Below are positions 42,070 to 51,451 of a stretch of DNA of 51,451 nt, in pieces. How positions within the stretch are numbered: the stretch's first letter is position 1; each line of letters opens with the position of its first letter. The translations under genes were made by a program, and so were the position numbers. The stretch spans positions 1 through 51,451 of the forward strand of contig JAMPGL010000028.1 in assembly GCA_023663945.1 (NCBI GenBank), written 5' to 3'. The stretch is from Lachnospiraceae bacterium. GTDB taxonomy: Bacteria; Bacillota; Clostridia; Lachnospirales; Lachnospiraceae. The notes below the pieces were generated by a model, which was not told the DNA's origin, ran no database searches, and was given only the letters and a program-made list of their open reading frames with translations.

Positions 42070-43284
42070 TCAGCTTTTCATGCATTCCTGCTCCAGCTTT
42101 ACATTTTTTTCCAGCATATACTCAAGAACATCCGCATATTCCACATCTGGATTTTCTTTTAATATTTTCTCTATTCTGGCACGATCATTTTCCGTCAACG
42201 TTCTCCCATACTTTTCATATCGCATCAAATGCTCCCGATCCATCTTGTAAAGCTTAAAAGGAATCCCCGTTTTTCGGCGCAAATCCTCGTAAATAAGGAA
42301 TCCTCCCACATCGATATCCCCAAAATGAAAATATTCCGCCTCCGGAAGCATCTGATAGATTTTGGCAAGCAGCGTGCGCCGGACGCTGTTATGGTATCCT
42401 CCCAGATAAACCATAAGGCTGTACGGTTCTTCCCAGCGGAAAAAGGTCGTAAGATTTTCAATGGTTATCACTTTGCAAATCTGTGTAACATCCTGAAAAC
42501 AAATCCTTTCTATATCTTCGCCGGAAATCCCTATGCCCTGATGCAGCTCCCCTATCCGATACTCATGATCTCCCATGCCAAGTGAAACATTTCCCTTAAA
42601 ATATACATAGTTTGGCGTATGATAAATCCCATATTCTGCAAGAATTTCGTCCAATTCCTTCTCTCTATATTCCTCCGCGAACATATGCATTGCCCTTACA
42701 ATTTTTCCGCTCATGGACTCGAAAACCTTGGAATTGCGAAAATGTTCTATCGAAAATTCTCTGATATAACATATTTTGTCATTTTGTTCAATCTGTGCAA
42801 TTCCTGTTAATAAAACCTCTGTTTCCGACAGATTGGACAAATCAATGAACTCCTTTACCGACTGTGCGTTTTTAAGGCGGTTATCCAGATAATCAATCAG
42901 CGACTGATAAACCGGAGTATGATAACGCTTCCGCAATTCGGAAAGCAGCTCTTTATTTTGACCGATCAGATCTGCCTTCGAAATTCTGGATACATAGGCA
43001 TAGGCTTTCTCCAATTCTTCTATGCATAGCAGAACCTTTGAAATAATATGACCTTCCTTTCCCTTTTTCCATTCAATGATGATCAGCCCCCGCTGTTCCA
43101 GTCTTTCCATCTCTGCATGGATTTCCTCATAAGCAAAGGAGCTTTCATCAAAATAGGCAGGAAGAGTACTTCTATTAAAGGGAAACGCAATGTGCACCGT
43201 CACTTTATTTTTGCCGGTAAACAAAGTACTGGACTCATAGGAATCCAGCAGTTTGTTTATTATTTTTTTATCATACTGCGCCAT
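42070..43284 (-). CDS. jetD: Wadjet JetD nuclease subunit
   Basis: The 404-aa DUF2220 (JetD C-terminal) protein has a winged-helix and middle domain and a Toprim-like C-terminal nuclease with Glu276 (TIENLTTF) and D323/D325 (FHFGDIDVGGFLI). JetD cuts circular DNA after loop extrusion by JetABC. GAGG precedes its ATG, which overlaps the jetC end by 14 bases. It is the last gene of jetABCD. Confidence 0.93.
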   Translation of the reverse strand: MAQYDKKIINKLLDSYESSTLFTGKNKVTVHIAFPFNRSTLPAYFDESSFAYEEIHAEMERLEQRGLIIIEWKKGKEGHIISKVLLCIEELEKAYAYVSRISKADLIGQNKELLSELRKRYHTPVYQSLIDYLDNRLKNAQSVKEFIDLSNLSETEVLLTGIAQIEQNDKICYIREFSIEHFRNSKVFESMSGKIVRAMHMFAEEYREKELDEILAEYGIYHTPNYVYFKGNVSLGMGDHEYRIGELHQGIGISGEDIERICFQDVTQICKVITIENLTTFFRWEEPYSLMVYLGGYHNSVRRTLLAKIYQMLPEAEYFHFGDIDVGGFLIYEDLRRKTGIPFKLYKMDREHLMRYEKYGRTLTENDRARIEKILKENPDVEYADVLEYMLEKNVKLEQECMKS

Positions 43285-46200
43285 TATGATACCTCTCTAC
43301 AAAACTGACCCTTTCATCTGTCATCACCAGCAGAGTTTCCTCCACGGAAGGACTGATATACTGAATCTTATCAGGCGGTGCGGCAATGATAATCTGGAGC
43401 GGTAAATTTCTCAAAAATTCCAGAACACCACCGATGCGCTCGTCATCCATGTTGTTGAAAGCCTCATCGAACATGACAAGACCAATCGCCTCATCTCCAA
43501 TATTATTTCGATACAATTGTACAAAAGAAGCCGCCACCGTAACATAAAAGGGCGTCTGGGTTTCGCCGCCGCTTTTTTCCTCACACACCTTGGAATAGTA
43601 GGAATAGCTGTTATCGCTGTGCACAATTTTAATATCATAATCCATGTAAGTTCTGTAATCCGTAAACTCATCCAATGCCTGCGCACTGTTCTCATTATCA
43701 AGAGCCAGCTTTTCAAAAAGCTCGTCGATTACCTCCTTGTGAGTTTCATGGAACAATCCGCTAAAAATTGATTCTCCCTGCATAGCATTAAAATCGTCCA
43801 TAATCATCTCATAATACTGCCTGTACCGCTTGCTGGGCAAATAAAGAAATTCATATTTTTCATTGCTGAAAACAATGTCTTTCAGTGCCTTGTTCAATTC
43901 TTTAAACTCATTCTGCGCCTGCTTCATGTTTTCCTGAAGCTTGGACAAGAACTGCTCCCGAAATTCCTCTTCCGCCGCCAACCTTGCGGACTGCACTTTT
44001 TCTTCATAGTTTAGAAGCTCCGACGTCCGAAGTCTCTCATAGACATCCGCAAAGTCCGGATATCCGTCCATGCTGGGAGCTGCGCCAAAGTCATACTCCG
44101 TCTTATAGGAAACCATGGTATTAATCATATTGGTTCTGGCATGATCTGTGGTGGTGGCGTTCGCCTTCTTTCTCCGGGCAAAATTATCCCGGAACTGATC
44201 AAAGGATTTATCCCTAGTCTGTTTCTCATAGTCACTATTCCATGCAGGCAGAGCATCTCCTGCTGCCGCACCCAGTTCTACAACAGACGTCTGCTTCAAG
44301 GCGCGCTCAGCCCGCAGTCTTTCCATCTCGCTTTTACAATCTTCGATTTTCTGCTCATACCTTCCTGCTTCCTGATTCCATTTCCGTAACTGCATGTCCA
44401 GTTCACTGATCAAACTTTCCAGTGTCTCCAACTGAATCCGCTTTTGAATCATGGTTGCATTTTTCTCCAATGTGGAAATATTCACCTTACACTTATCTAT
44501 GCCTGCCTGTATGGTTCTAATCCGCGCCAATACATCCAGCCTGTACTGAATATCAATGTCTGAATCCACACTTAAAGGCTCCATTACATAAGTAAGATCT
44601 TCGATCTGCTTCTTCAGTTTGTCGATCTCCTCCGACAACTGCGCTCTCTCCTTTAATGCCTGCTCAAGCTGTACTCTTACTGCATTTTGTCCGATAAAAG
44701 GCGTCTCAAAAATAGAAGGCTTAATTGCACTTGCCACATGATTTTGATACTTCATGCATTCTCTGGTAATAGAAATAGGGTAGTCTTTCAGTTCGCTGTA
44801 ATGCTTACACATATGAACCTTCCCCAAAACCATATTGATAAACTGACTGGCATATTGATTGGAAGAAGAAACCGCCGTGGCAAGCGTCCCTTCCGGCGCC
44901 TCACTGTACTTTTCCAGTTTTCTGGTGTTGATAAGCCCTACCCCATAAGCCTTTTTGGTTTTGCGGAGCTTATCATAGATTCCCAGCGCAATATCAAAAT
45001 TCTCCGGCTCCACCAAAATATAAAAACGCTGGGTGTTCAAATAGCCTTCTACCGCATTCCGCCACTGTTCATCCGTAATTTCCAATAGTTCACATAAAAT
45101 TCTCGGTTCCGGTTTTCTGCCAATTCGGGAAAACTCCTCCCGAATTGCCTGCAAGACTCTGACCACATCTTCCGGATAAGTTAATCTCTTCTGCTTCAAT
45201 TGCTCAACTTTTTTATCCAGTTCAAGCCGTTTTGACTTTGTATCGTTCAGCGTGACCTGAACCTGCGCACTTTTTAACTGAACCTTGTCGTACATCTGCT
45301 TTTTGTAAGCAATCACTGTTTGTGTAAGATGTTTCACACCGGCAATGTCCTCCTGCGTATCCAGATTTTCCAATGCTTTGCCGTATTCTTTAACACATTG
45401 ATCCACATCCTTTACTTCCAACAGCTTTATCACCTGATCCCGGGAAACTTTTACGCTGGCAAGCAGGTTTTTCCGCTCCTCTTTCTGTTCCTGCAAGGCG
45501 GTCTGCAATTTCTGTAATTCCTTTTTCTGTCCATCTAGTGCAAGGAAGTCATCATCCTTTGCAAGCTCCGCCATCAAAGCATCTCTTATCTGCTGTTTTT
45601 CATTCTTTTCATCCGCTGCTGCCTGAATTTTCTTTTCCTGCTGCTCCAGACGATAGCTTTCCATCTGCATCTGGCTTTTGGTCTGGGTAAACTGTTCTCC
45701 CAAAATATCGGTCTCTGCTCTTTCAAGGAAATAATCGTACATTTTATCCTTTTCGAGACCTGCCATCACCTGACTGTGGTATTCCTCAATGACCTCCAAT
45801 TTTATTATGCGGTTTTTCACACCCTTCAACGTGTTTTCCAACTCCTGATAGGTTCTGACGTTTTCCCGCAAAATATCAATATTGACTTCCTTCTCATCTA
45901 ATACATAAGAGTACACGAAGTCCTTAATATCATCGATGGGTCTGAATGCCAGAGCTTTCGGAATCAGTGTAAAGAATTTGTCCTCTATCCTTCCAAAGCG
46001 GTTTTTTATCATCTTCTTTGCTTCCACGCCGGTCTTACACCACATTTTTATTTTTCCGCTTTCTGCACTGCGAAACTGGGTAATAGACCTCGGTGTTTTC
46101 CCCTGAAAAAACATATCCTCCGTAAATCGGGTATTATCCATCAGGTAGCGGACAGTCGTTTCCTGCCCTTCGGAGGCAGAGTCAATCACCGCACCCACCA

Positions 46201-46513
46201 CAAAATACTGATTTTTACTGTCCTCATAAAATTCCAGCGCAACATGTGCGCTGATCTCGCCGTTCCGCTCATAAGGCTTATTTTCTTTTCCTGTTTTACA
46301 GCGTATGTAACCCGTCAGTTTCCTCTTTCCGTTCTCATGGGCCGCTTTATTAAAGTAATTGGCAGAACAGGTCACTACAAACTGAATGGCATCTAAGAGC
46401 GTGGATTTTCCGGCGCCATTTTCCCCGGAAAGAAGCGTAGAAGTTCCAAGCTCTATCGTGGTATTTGTAAAACGATGCCAGTTAATCAGCTTCACTCTCT
46501 TCAATGTCTTCAT
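43271..46513 (-). CDS. jetC: Wadjet JetC SMC-like ATPase
   Basis: The 1080-aa protein has Walker A GENGAGKST (30-38), long coiled coils (about 260-480 and 610-760) around a hinge region, signature EKSGGETQTPF and Walker B VMFDEAFNNMDDER near the C-terminus. It is MukB-like and extrudes DNA loops. The frame reaches 46552, but MKTLKRVKLINWHRF at 46513 with AAAGGGAG upstream is the natural start. It overlaps jetB. Confidence 0.94.
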   Translation of the reverse strand: MKTLKRVKLINWHRFTNTTIELGTSTLLSGENGAGKSTLLDAIQFVVTCSANYFNKAAHENGKRKLTGYIRCKTGKENKPYERNGEISAHVALEFYEDSKNQYFVVGAVIDSASEGQETTVRYLMDNTRFTEDMFFQGKTPRSITQFRSAESGKIKMWCKTGVEAKKMIKNRFGRIEDKFFTLIPKALAFRPIDDIKDFVYSYVLDEKEVNIDILRENVRTYQELENTLKGVKNRIIKLEVIEEYHSQVMAGLEKDKMYDYFLERAETDILGEQFTQTKSQMQMESYRLEQQEKKIQAAADEKNEKQQIRDALMAELAKDDDFLALDGQKKELQKLQTALQEQKEERKNLLASVKVSRDQVIKLLEVKDVDQCVKEYGKALENLDTQEDIAGVKHLTQTVIAYKKQMYDKVQLKSAQVQVTLNDTKSKRLELDKKVEQLKQKRLTYPEDVVRVLQAIREEFSRIGRKPEPRILCELLEITDEQWRNAVEGYLNTQRFYILVEPENFDIALGIYDKLRKTKKAYGVGLINTRKLEKYSEAPEGTLATAVSSSNQYASQFINMVLGKVHMCKHYSELKDYPISITRECMKYQNHVASAIKPSIFETPFIGQNAVRVQLEQALKERAQLSEEIDKLKKQIEDLTYVMEPLSVDSDIDIQYRLDVLARIRTIQAGIDKCKVNISTLEKNATMIQKRIQLETLESLISELDMQLRKWNQEAGRYEQKIEDCKSEMERLRAERALKQTSVVELGAAAGDALPAWNSDYEKQTRDKSFDQFRDNFARRKKANATTTDHARTNMINTMVSYKTEYDFGAAPSMDGYPDFADVYERLRTSELLNYEEKVQSARLAAEEEFREQFLSKLQENMKQAQNEFKELNKALKDIVFSNEKYEFLYLPSKRYRQYYEMIMDDFNAMQGESIFSGLFHETHKEVIDELFEKLALDNENSAQALDEFTDYRTYMDYDIKIVHSDNSYSYYSKVCEEKSGGETQTPFYVTVAASFVQLYRNNIGDEAIGLVMFDEAFNNMDDERIGGVLEFLRNLPLQIIIAAPPDKIQYISPSVEETLLVMTDERVSFVERYHNGAV

Positions 46514-47096
46514 CGGATTTTGCTCCCTTTCTGTAAATTTCCAGCTTTTCATATGCCTGTTTGATATCTTCCACCCTCACTGCCATTAAAATGGAATCAA
46601 AGATCAATATTCTGGAATCCTCATTTTCCAGATTCTTGTCTAATATTTCAACCAGCTGGAAACGGCGGAATAGGCTGAGCGCATTTCGCATGGTCGTCTT
46701 GTCAATTAATTTGTCCCTGACTTTCAGGCTCAAAAACTTCTCCTGAATATCGCCCAGATTGACAATGACTTCATCCGATGCCGAAAGCTCCCTTTTCTTC
46801 TCATCAAAGAGGACTCGTAAAATCAGCAGAATGATTGACTCATACAGCCTCAGATTCAATCTGTTATAATTCTGCGGGTTAGTCAATTGAACCACGCCGT
46901 ATTCCTCGTTGATTTCCAGACGATACCCCAGCACGGACAAATATTCCGTGATTTCCGGTTTATGCTTCAGGACAAAATAATAGTCCGCCCTGCTTGTGAT
47001 ATTTCCCTTACACAAAAAGCAGGTACTGAGCAGCTTATTACAAACCCTGACAAAATTATCTTTATCCCTTTGAAGCATTCCATCTAACAAATCCAT
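46482..47096 (-). CDS. jetB: Wadjet JetB (DUF4194) subunit
   Basis: The 204-aa MukE-like winged-helix protein has RADYYFVLKHKPEITEYLSVLG, LRLYESIILLILR and TTMRNALSLFRRFQLVEI. It bridges the JetA kleisin and the JetC SMC. ATG 47096 with GGGGAG five bases upstream is chosen; the upstream codon at 47135 lacks a ribosome site. Its end overlaps the jetC start by 32 bases. Confidence 0.9.
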   Translation of the reverse strand: MDLLDGMLQRDKDNFVRVCNKLLSTCFLCKGNITSRADYYFVLKHKPEITEYLSVLGYRLEINEEYGVVQLTNPQNYNRLNLRLYESIILLILRVLFDEKKRELSASDEVIVNLGDIQEKFLSLKVRDKLIDKTTMRNALSLFRRFQLVEILDKNLENEDSRILIFDSILMAVRVEDIKQAYEKLEIYRKGAKSDEDIEESEAD

Positions 47097-47150
47097 AGCG
47101 CTCCCCCATTCTTTCCTGTCTGCATATGAAACCATGCCTGTAAGCTTTTA

Positions 47151-48530
47151 CTACATTTTCAGCCGAATCAAAAAATCCTTGAACCGATAACCATTCACTT
47201 CCACATCTTCCCTCAGCTCAACAGCGTAATCCATATTCTTTCTCTGACCGTAAAGCCTGATATAAATAATTTTTACAAAATCTTCCGGACTCTCCATCGG
47301 AAATTGCGCCGCCAAAAGCTCTGACCTGTCTCCAAGCTGAGCTCTGACATAAGCGTTTATTTTGGCAGGGCTCAACACCTTCTGCATCTTTTCAGCCATC
47401 CTCCGGAGCTTTTCCTGTCGTAATTCCAAGTCCGGCTCCGCATCTGCAATTTCTTCGGGCTTAAACTCCTTTTTACCTTCTACCGGAGAATACAAAGATT
47501 TCTCATCCAGACAGCTGACACTGTAAATGCGGATCAGCTCTTCCAAAAAGTCAATCCGGTAAATACCGCCCAAGTTCATCTGTTCCTTTGCAATTTCCTC
47601 GTTAATCCCTATTAAAATCTCTTTAATCTGCCCTCTGACATCCTCGCTTCCCGTCAGCATAAAACGTGCGCGATTGACCGCCGAACGCTGATACTGCGTG
47701 TTTTTTTGATTAATTTCCTTAAGAATATCATCCATATTTCGAAAAGCACTTATAATCCCATGAAGATAATGATAGACCAGCTCTTCCGCCTCTTTTACAG
47801 AAATCTCTTTGATGCCGGCAATTTCCTCTGCCGCCTTTTCCACATAAGATTTGCTCCGGCTTTTCCCTTCCAGACGCTCTATAATCTCCGGTCTGAATTT
47901 TGATACATTATCCGAAGTCAAAAGCCTGTGATATGCCTTGTCCACAATATTCGTAATATAGTCATTAAACAGCGCATCCATGATTTCCGCCACTGTCTTA
48001 TGTCTGGTCAAGTCGTCAATATAATGCTTGATGCTGGAATTAAGATTCTTCAGTCCTGTAATCAACAGATCCGTATTTTCCAGAATCTGCATAAGCACCA
48101 CCCCGGGATGATCCGTACTGCTCCGCACCAGAGAATAAATCGTATAAATATATCCCTGATACTCAATCTGCCTTCCCTCCGCAATCTCTATAAGAGTTTT
48201 GATTACCTTAACTGCATACTCCTTAAAATTGACCCTCTGCACATAACTTTTATCCGTCTCTATTTCAAGCCAGCCACAATGCTCCAGCCGCCGCAGCATC
48301 CAGTTTGCCTTGCTCCGGCTGTCCGTTCCGACCAGCTCCTCCTCCGAAAAATCCGCCGCATTCGCCTGATCAAAATAATATTGCAGCTCATCAACCAGCA
48401 CGTCCCGCTCCACGCCAAAAGAAAGCTGATTGTCCATAATGGAAAACAGCTTGCAGATACATTCCCAATATACCAGTTTGTTGGGGGAAGCCAACGGAAC
48501 GAAAAAACCGTCTGATATGACGTTGAACAT
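47151..48530 (-). CDS. jetA: Wadjet JetA (DUF5716) kleisin-like subunit
   Basis: The 459-aa protein opens with MFNVISDGFFVPLASPNKLVYW, characteristic of JetA in type I Wadjet. Winged-helix segments at both ends and a helical middle resemble the MukF kleisin. AAAGGG precedes the ATG. It is first in the jetABCD operon, which restricts plasmid transformation. A 20-bp core of the dispersed repeat lies 49 bases upstream. Confidence 0.9.
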   Translation of the reverse strand: MFNVISDGFFVPLASPNKLVYWECICKLFSIMDNQLSFGVERDVLVDELQYYFDQANAADFSEEELVGTDSRSKANWMLRRLEHCGWLEIETDKSYVQRVNFKEYAVKVIKTLIEIAEGRQIEYQGYIYTIYSLVRSSTDHPGVVLMQILENTDLLITGLKNLNSSIKHYIDDLTRHKTVAEIMDALFNDYITNIVDKAYHRLLTSDNVSKFRPEIIERLEGKSRSKSYVEKAAEEIAGIKEISVKEAEELVYHYLHGIISAFRNMDDILKEINQKNTQYQRSAVNRARFMLTGSEDVRGQIKEILIGINEEIAKEQMNLGGIYRIDFLEELIRIYSVSCLDEKSLYSPVEGKKEFKPEEIADAEPDLELRQEKLRRMAEKMQKVLSPAKINAYVRAQLGDRSELLAAQFPMESPEDFVKIIYIRLYGQRKNMDYAVELREDVEVNGYRFKDFLIRLKM

Positions 48531-48578
48531 GGTTGCCCTTTCTTATATTATGCTTTACTCTCATACATTTATAGTTAA

Positions 48579-48599
48579 TTTGTTATGTCGTTTACTATA
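48579..48599. repeat. Dispersed repeat core, copy C (partial)
   Basis: TTGTTATGTCGTTTACTATA is identical to the copy A core and one base off copy B. The hairpin part is absent. It lies upstream of jetA in the same orientation relative to the gene as the other two copies. Confidence 0.65.
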
Positions 48600-48636
48600 T
48601 GTTTTCATCTTACCCCATGACCTTAACTTTTACAAG

Positions 48637-50595
48637 TTATTTCTCTATATTGACCCTGGCCTCTCCAAGAAATGTCATCTCCTCATCGCCCTCCATACTG
48701 CCGTAAACGTGGACAAAATAAACGCCTTTCCGCTCATAGCCGGACAAATCAAGCTCATATGCGGAGTAGTTTTCGTGATTTCCGGGCACGCTGAACCATT
48801 GCAGATCGTCCTGCTCCCCCTCTTCGCTCCAAAGCGCATAGTTAAGCATATCCCACTCTTCCCCGTTATACAGCTCCACCGTAATCACAGTCTGCTCCTC
48901 GTTTACTCTCGCGTAGACATGTTCTGCCTCTTCATATTCCTCATAAATTAAGTTGTCCGAAAGCTTTAACGCATAATACTTTGCAAGCCGCTTTTCAAAT
49001 TCCTGCATCTGCTCCGCCGAAAGAAGATTAGCCTCTCCGCCTGTGGTGCAATAACAGATTCCCATAGACTCAAAGTAAGTGTCATAAAGGCTCCCGCTCT
49101 CAATAGCAAACAGGCTGTCCCCCCAAAAATAGTTCGGCGCAGACATATCGAGAAAGTCCAGGATTGTGGGCGCCATATCCAAGGAATTCCGCCCTCCGGC
49201 ATCGTACCTTTTGGGAGTAACCCCCTTATAATAAATCATGAACGGTATCCTGTCCAGCGAAGGATCCTTCCGCATATAATCCGGAAAAGCCGTGACAAAA
49301 TCCGCGTCCTGATAAGCTGCATGGTCGGATGTCAAAATTATTATGGTGTTTTCCGCCAGTTCACTTTCATCAAACCGCTTTAAAAAGCTTCCAATCTGCA
49401 CATCCAAATCATAAAACCTGTTCAGCAGTGCATTGGATCCGCCCGCAAATTCCTCATAAACGCCATCTAACGTTGCATGAGTTCCAAAAGAGTACATCGC
49501 AAGGAAAAACGGTATCTCATCTGCGTTTTGCTCAAGCGCCGTTTCAAACAGCATCTCATAGGCGGACTTGTCGCTAAGCGCATCTGCCATCCCATCCACC
49601 CTGCTTTTATCGGCAAGCAATTCCTCAAAACCAAAATTCGCAAGATATTCCGAAAATTCCTTATTCTCCGGTTCCGTGTTGATAAAAGCAGTTTTATATC
49701 CGTAATCCCGGAAAATATCCTGCACGGAAACCAGCGGGTTCGCATCATAATTTTCACGCTGATAATCAGAATAAAGCTGACCGCTGAGCCCCATGTAAGT
49801 GGCAAACGTATGATTATAATAATTTGCAAAGTAAATAGATTTGTCCTGCAATGCCGACACATTCGGCATAATATTCCGCGTATCGTCAATAATGTTCTGC
49901 GACATTCCCTCCGCAAAAATAAGTATCACATTCGGATTTTCAGAAATCTCCTCCGGCTTCGCAAAATAATCCGCCACAGAATCCGAATAAAATTCATTTT
50001 CCTCCTGCTCCTGCTGTGACTCGTTTTCCCCACTGACTACCATGCCGCTCATAGCTTCGGCTACCGCGTCCTCCGCCATCCGGCTCCGCTCCGCCTGCTG
50101 ATAAAGCATATAAGCCGCCCGATAGGGCGAATATTCTATGATGCCCGTAAAAATAACGCCAATATAAAGCACCGCCGCCGCAGTGCCCAGCGCAAACGTC
50201 GTCTTTTTATTTCCGGGAATCACTCCGACTGGCAAAAAAGAAAATACTAAGACTGACACGACCGAAAACCCATAAACCAGAAACTTACCGCTGATAGCAT
50301 TGATTGAATCCAGATTTGCCAGCATCACCGCACTTACAAAAGTGCTTCCCCAGTACAATACCGCAAACTGAACATTCATAAATAAAAGCGCCGGTACATT
50401 AAAAAGATACCCCAGCCAGCTTTTCACGCGGCATAACAGATTGGTAACAAAAGCGATAAGAACCACTTCCGCCAGCGCTACAGCAATATAGCGCCAAGTC
50501 ATCTTGTGCACCGCCGCCGCCAAAATCGGAAACAGCATGGCAAAAAGGTATTTTAATATTAGGCAGATAGAAATGCAAAGCCCTCTTCTTTTCAT
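48637..50595 (-). CDS. LtaS-like sulfatase-fold membrane protein
   Basis: The 652-aa protein has five N-terminal membrane segments (about 10-160), a linker with acidic Gln/Glu-rich stretch (about 185-205), then an extracellular alkaline-phosphatase-superfamily domain. That domain has NVILIFAEGMS, the Thr-containing YYNHTFATYMGLSGQ, TSDHAAY and a C-terminal beta region. This is the LTA synthase / phosphoglycerol transferase family acting on cell-envelope polymers. It appears monocistronic. The ribosome site AAGGAA is about 13 bases from the ATG, so the start is less certain. The exact polymer is unknown. Confidence 0.85.
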   Translation of the reverse strand: MKRRGLCISICLILKYLFAMLFPILAAAVHKMTWRYIAVALAEVVLIAFVTNLLCRVKSWLGYLFNVPALLFMNVQFAVLYWGSTFVSAVMLANLDSINAISGKFLVYGFSVVSVLVFSFLPVGVIPGNKKTTFALGTAAAVLYIGVIFTGIIEYSPYRAAYMLYQQAERSRMAEDAVAEAMSGMVVSGENESQQEQEENEFYSDSVADYFAKPEEISENPNVILIFAEGMSQNIIDDTRNIMPNVSALQDKSIYFANYYNHTFATYMGLSGQLYSDYQRENYDANPLVSVQDIFRDYGYKTAFINTEPENKEFSEYLANFGFEELLADKSRVDGMADALSDKSAYEMLFETALEQNADEIPFFLAMYSFGTHATLDGVYEEFAGGSNALLNRFYDLDVQIGSFLKRFDESELAENTIIILTSDHAAYQDADFVTAFPDYMRKDPSLDRIPFMIYYKGVTPKRYDAGGRNSLDMAPTILDFLDMSAPNYFWGDSLFAIESGSLYDTYFESMGICYCTTGGEANLLSAEQMQEFEKRLAKYYALKLSDNLIYEEYEEAEHVYARVNEEQTVITVELYNGEEWDMLNYALWSEEGEQDDLQWFSVPGNHENYSAYELDLSGYERKGVYFVHVYGSMEGDEEMTFLGEARVNIEK

Positions 50596-50678
50596 TAGTA
50601 TTTTTATTTCCTTCCGTCAAACGCTTTATCTTTGCTTCTATATCTTACCATGAAAATACTTGTTTTTCCATGAAAATA

Positions 50679-51152
50679 TTACTCTGCTCCCTCACAATTC
50701 AATTTCTTCTCCATAATTTCATAAACCAGTTTAACATCATTTTGTAATTCATAAGCTCCATGCCCTACCGTTTTATATCCTCTATGTTCATATAGGCAGA
50801 CTGCCGAAAGCGAAGCATCCAAGAGAACTGCATCATATTTTTTTGAAATTTCCGCTTCCAGACAGTCCATAATCTTTGAACCGCAGCCCTGCCTCTGATA
50901 ATCGGGCAGCACATATACCCCTGTAATATGATTACCGTCATAACACCCCGTACCCATGATAATGCTTCTATCTGCCAATATTCCCATATTTCCGGAAGCT
51001 ATCCCCTCTAAAATATGCTCCCTGTTATGATGTCGGAAAAAGAAATCAACGACCTCTTCCGGGTAATACTTTGGATATACCGTTCTTATCGTTGTATGTA
51101 AAATGTTGTGTATGGCATCCGCCATTTCCGCTGTTGCTGTCAGATACTCCAT
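50679..51152 (-). CDS. GNAT N-acetyltransferase
   Basis: The 157-aa Acetyltransf_1-type protein has core strand GVYVLPDYQRQGCGSKIMDCLE, including the acetyl-CoA loop Q-x-x-G-x-G/C (about 93-101), and the closing LYEHRGYKTVG. The frame is open to 51203, but ATG 51152 has AGGAGG six bases upstream. It is a single gene; substrate unknown. Confidence 0.87.
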   Translation of the reverse strand: MEYLTATAEMADAIHNILHTTIRTVYPKYYPEEVVDFFFRHHNREHILEGIASGNMGILADRSIIMGTGCYDGNHITGVYVLPDYQRQGCGSKIMDCLEAEISKKYDAVLLDASLSAVCLYEHRGYKTVGHGAYELQNDVKLVYEIMEKKLNCEGAE

Positions 51153-51370
51153 TCCTCTCCTCCTCAAATACTCCAATACCCAATCATTGCAAATAATTCG
51201 CAATCCTCAGCACTGTCTGTTCCCCCTGGTTTTCACTCACAAGTTCAAATAAATTTCTTTTCAAAAAAGTCCGTACTCTCACCAATGCCATTTCAAAAGG
51301 AATCAACACATTGCTCCCCGCTAATAATTGGTAATTAAAACTTCCCTCGTACTGCTTTCACCATTTTTTG

Positions 51371-51392
51371 TATGATAATTACAATTATCATA
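51371..51392. promoter_or_regulatory. Perfect palindrome, Fur/PerR-like
   Basis: TATGATAATT-AC-AATTATCATA has perfect 10-bp arms with a 2-bp centre, in the 300-base gene-free end of the window. The half-sites TGATAAT/ATTATCA resemble Fur-family boxes, but the central spacing is 4 rather than 1. The controlled gene would lie past 51451. Confidence 0.4.
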
Positions 51393-51451
51393 GTTAAAAT
51401 TTATTTTGTGCATATGGTATTTTCTTGTTTTCCGCCAGTCTAACAAAATAC

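Overview
The window looks like a chromosomal segment of a low-to-mid GC anaerobic gut Firmicute, most likely a Lachnospiraceae. The basis is AGGAGG-type ribosome binding sites, TTGACA/TATAAT promoters, a BlaI/M56 pair, GHKL/LytTR signalling, a DUF5692 gene and a type I Wadjet locus. No rRNA, tRNA, integrase or insertion sequence was recognised, so the genus cannot be fixed from the sequence.

Left part (1-15.2 kb). A minus-strand operon encodes a large lipoprotein (propeller-like region plus solute-binding domain), two sugar-type ABC permeases and an HlyD-like adaptor. Next come a plus-strand Rpn-like protein, a long fold-back element, and a BlaI repressor with an M56 (BlaR1-like) metallopeptidase. 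The ABC operon and the blaI gene share the same promoter/operator design: -35 TTGAC(A/T), 17 bp, -10 TAGTCT, overlapped by GACTA-N6-TAGTC. The BlaI/M56 pair therefore probably controls the transporter operon. Accessory genes follow: a DUF4143 ATPase, a lipoprotein, an XRE regulator with two dyad operators, a decayed DUF4143 gene, a small protein that may start at ATT, and an AbrB/PIN toxin-antitoxin pair.

Middle part (15.2-31.8 kb). A minus-strand operon hypB - iron-sulfur flavoprotein oxidoreductase - hypA - DUF5692 has nickel chaperones but no hydrogenase in the window. A plus-strand three-gene module follows: a RelA/SpoT-domain protein with intact synthetase motifs and two small unknown proteins. 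It is a candidate toxSAS or anti-phage system. Then come a MATE exporter, an XRE-TPR regulator, a RelB/DinJ-like plus PIN pair, a GNAT, a GHKL/LytTR two-component system, and a divergent BceAB-like ABC transporter.

Right part (31.8-48.5 kb) is a defence island read entirely on the minus strand: jetABCD (type I Wadjet), hsdM, remnants (a frameshifted gene and a DUF3791/DUF3990 cluster), hsdS, hsdR, an RloA/RloB pair and hicAB. The last 3 kb hold an LtaS-like sulfatase-fold membrane protein and a GNAT.

Three observations go beyond gene calling. The first is the shared BlaI operator/promoter. The second is a dispersed repeat upstream of three minus-strand operons; its two full copies form a hairpin with a conserved CATATACGTAA loop and stem covariation. 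The third is the RelA/SpoT three-gene module.
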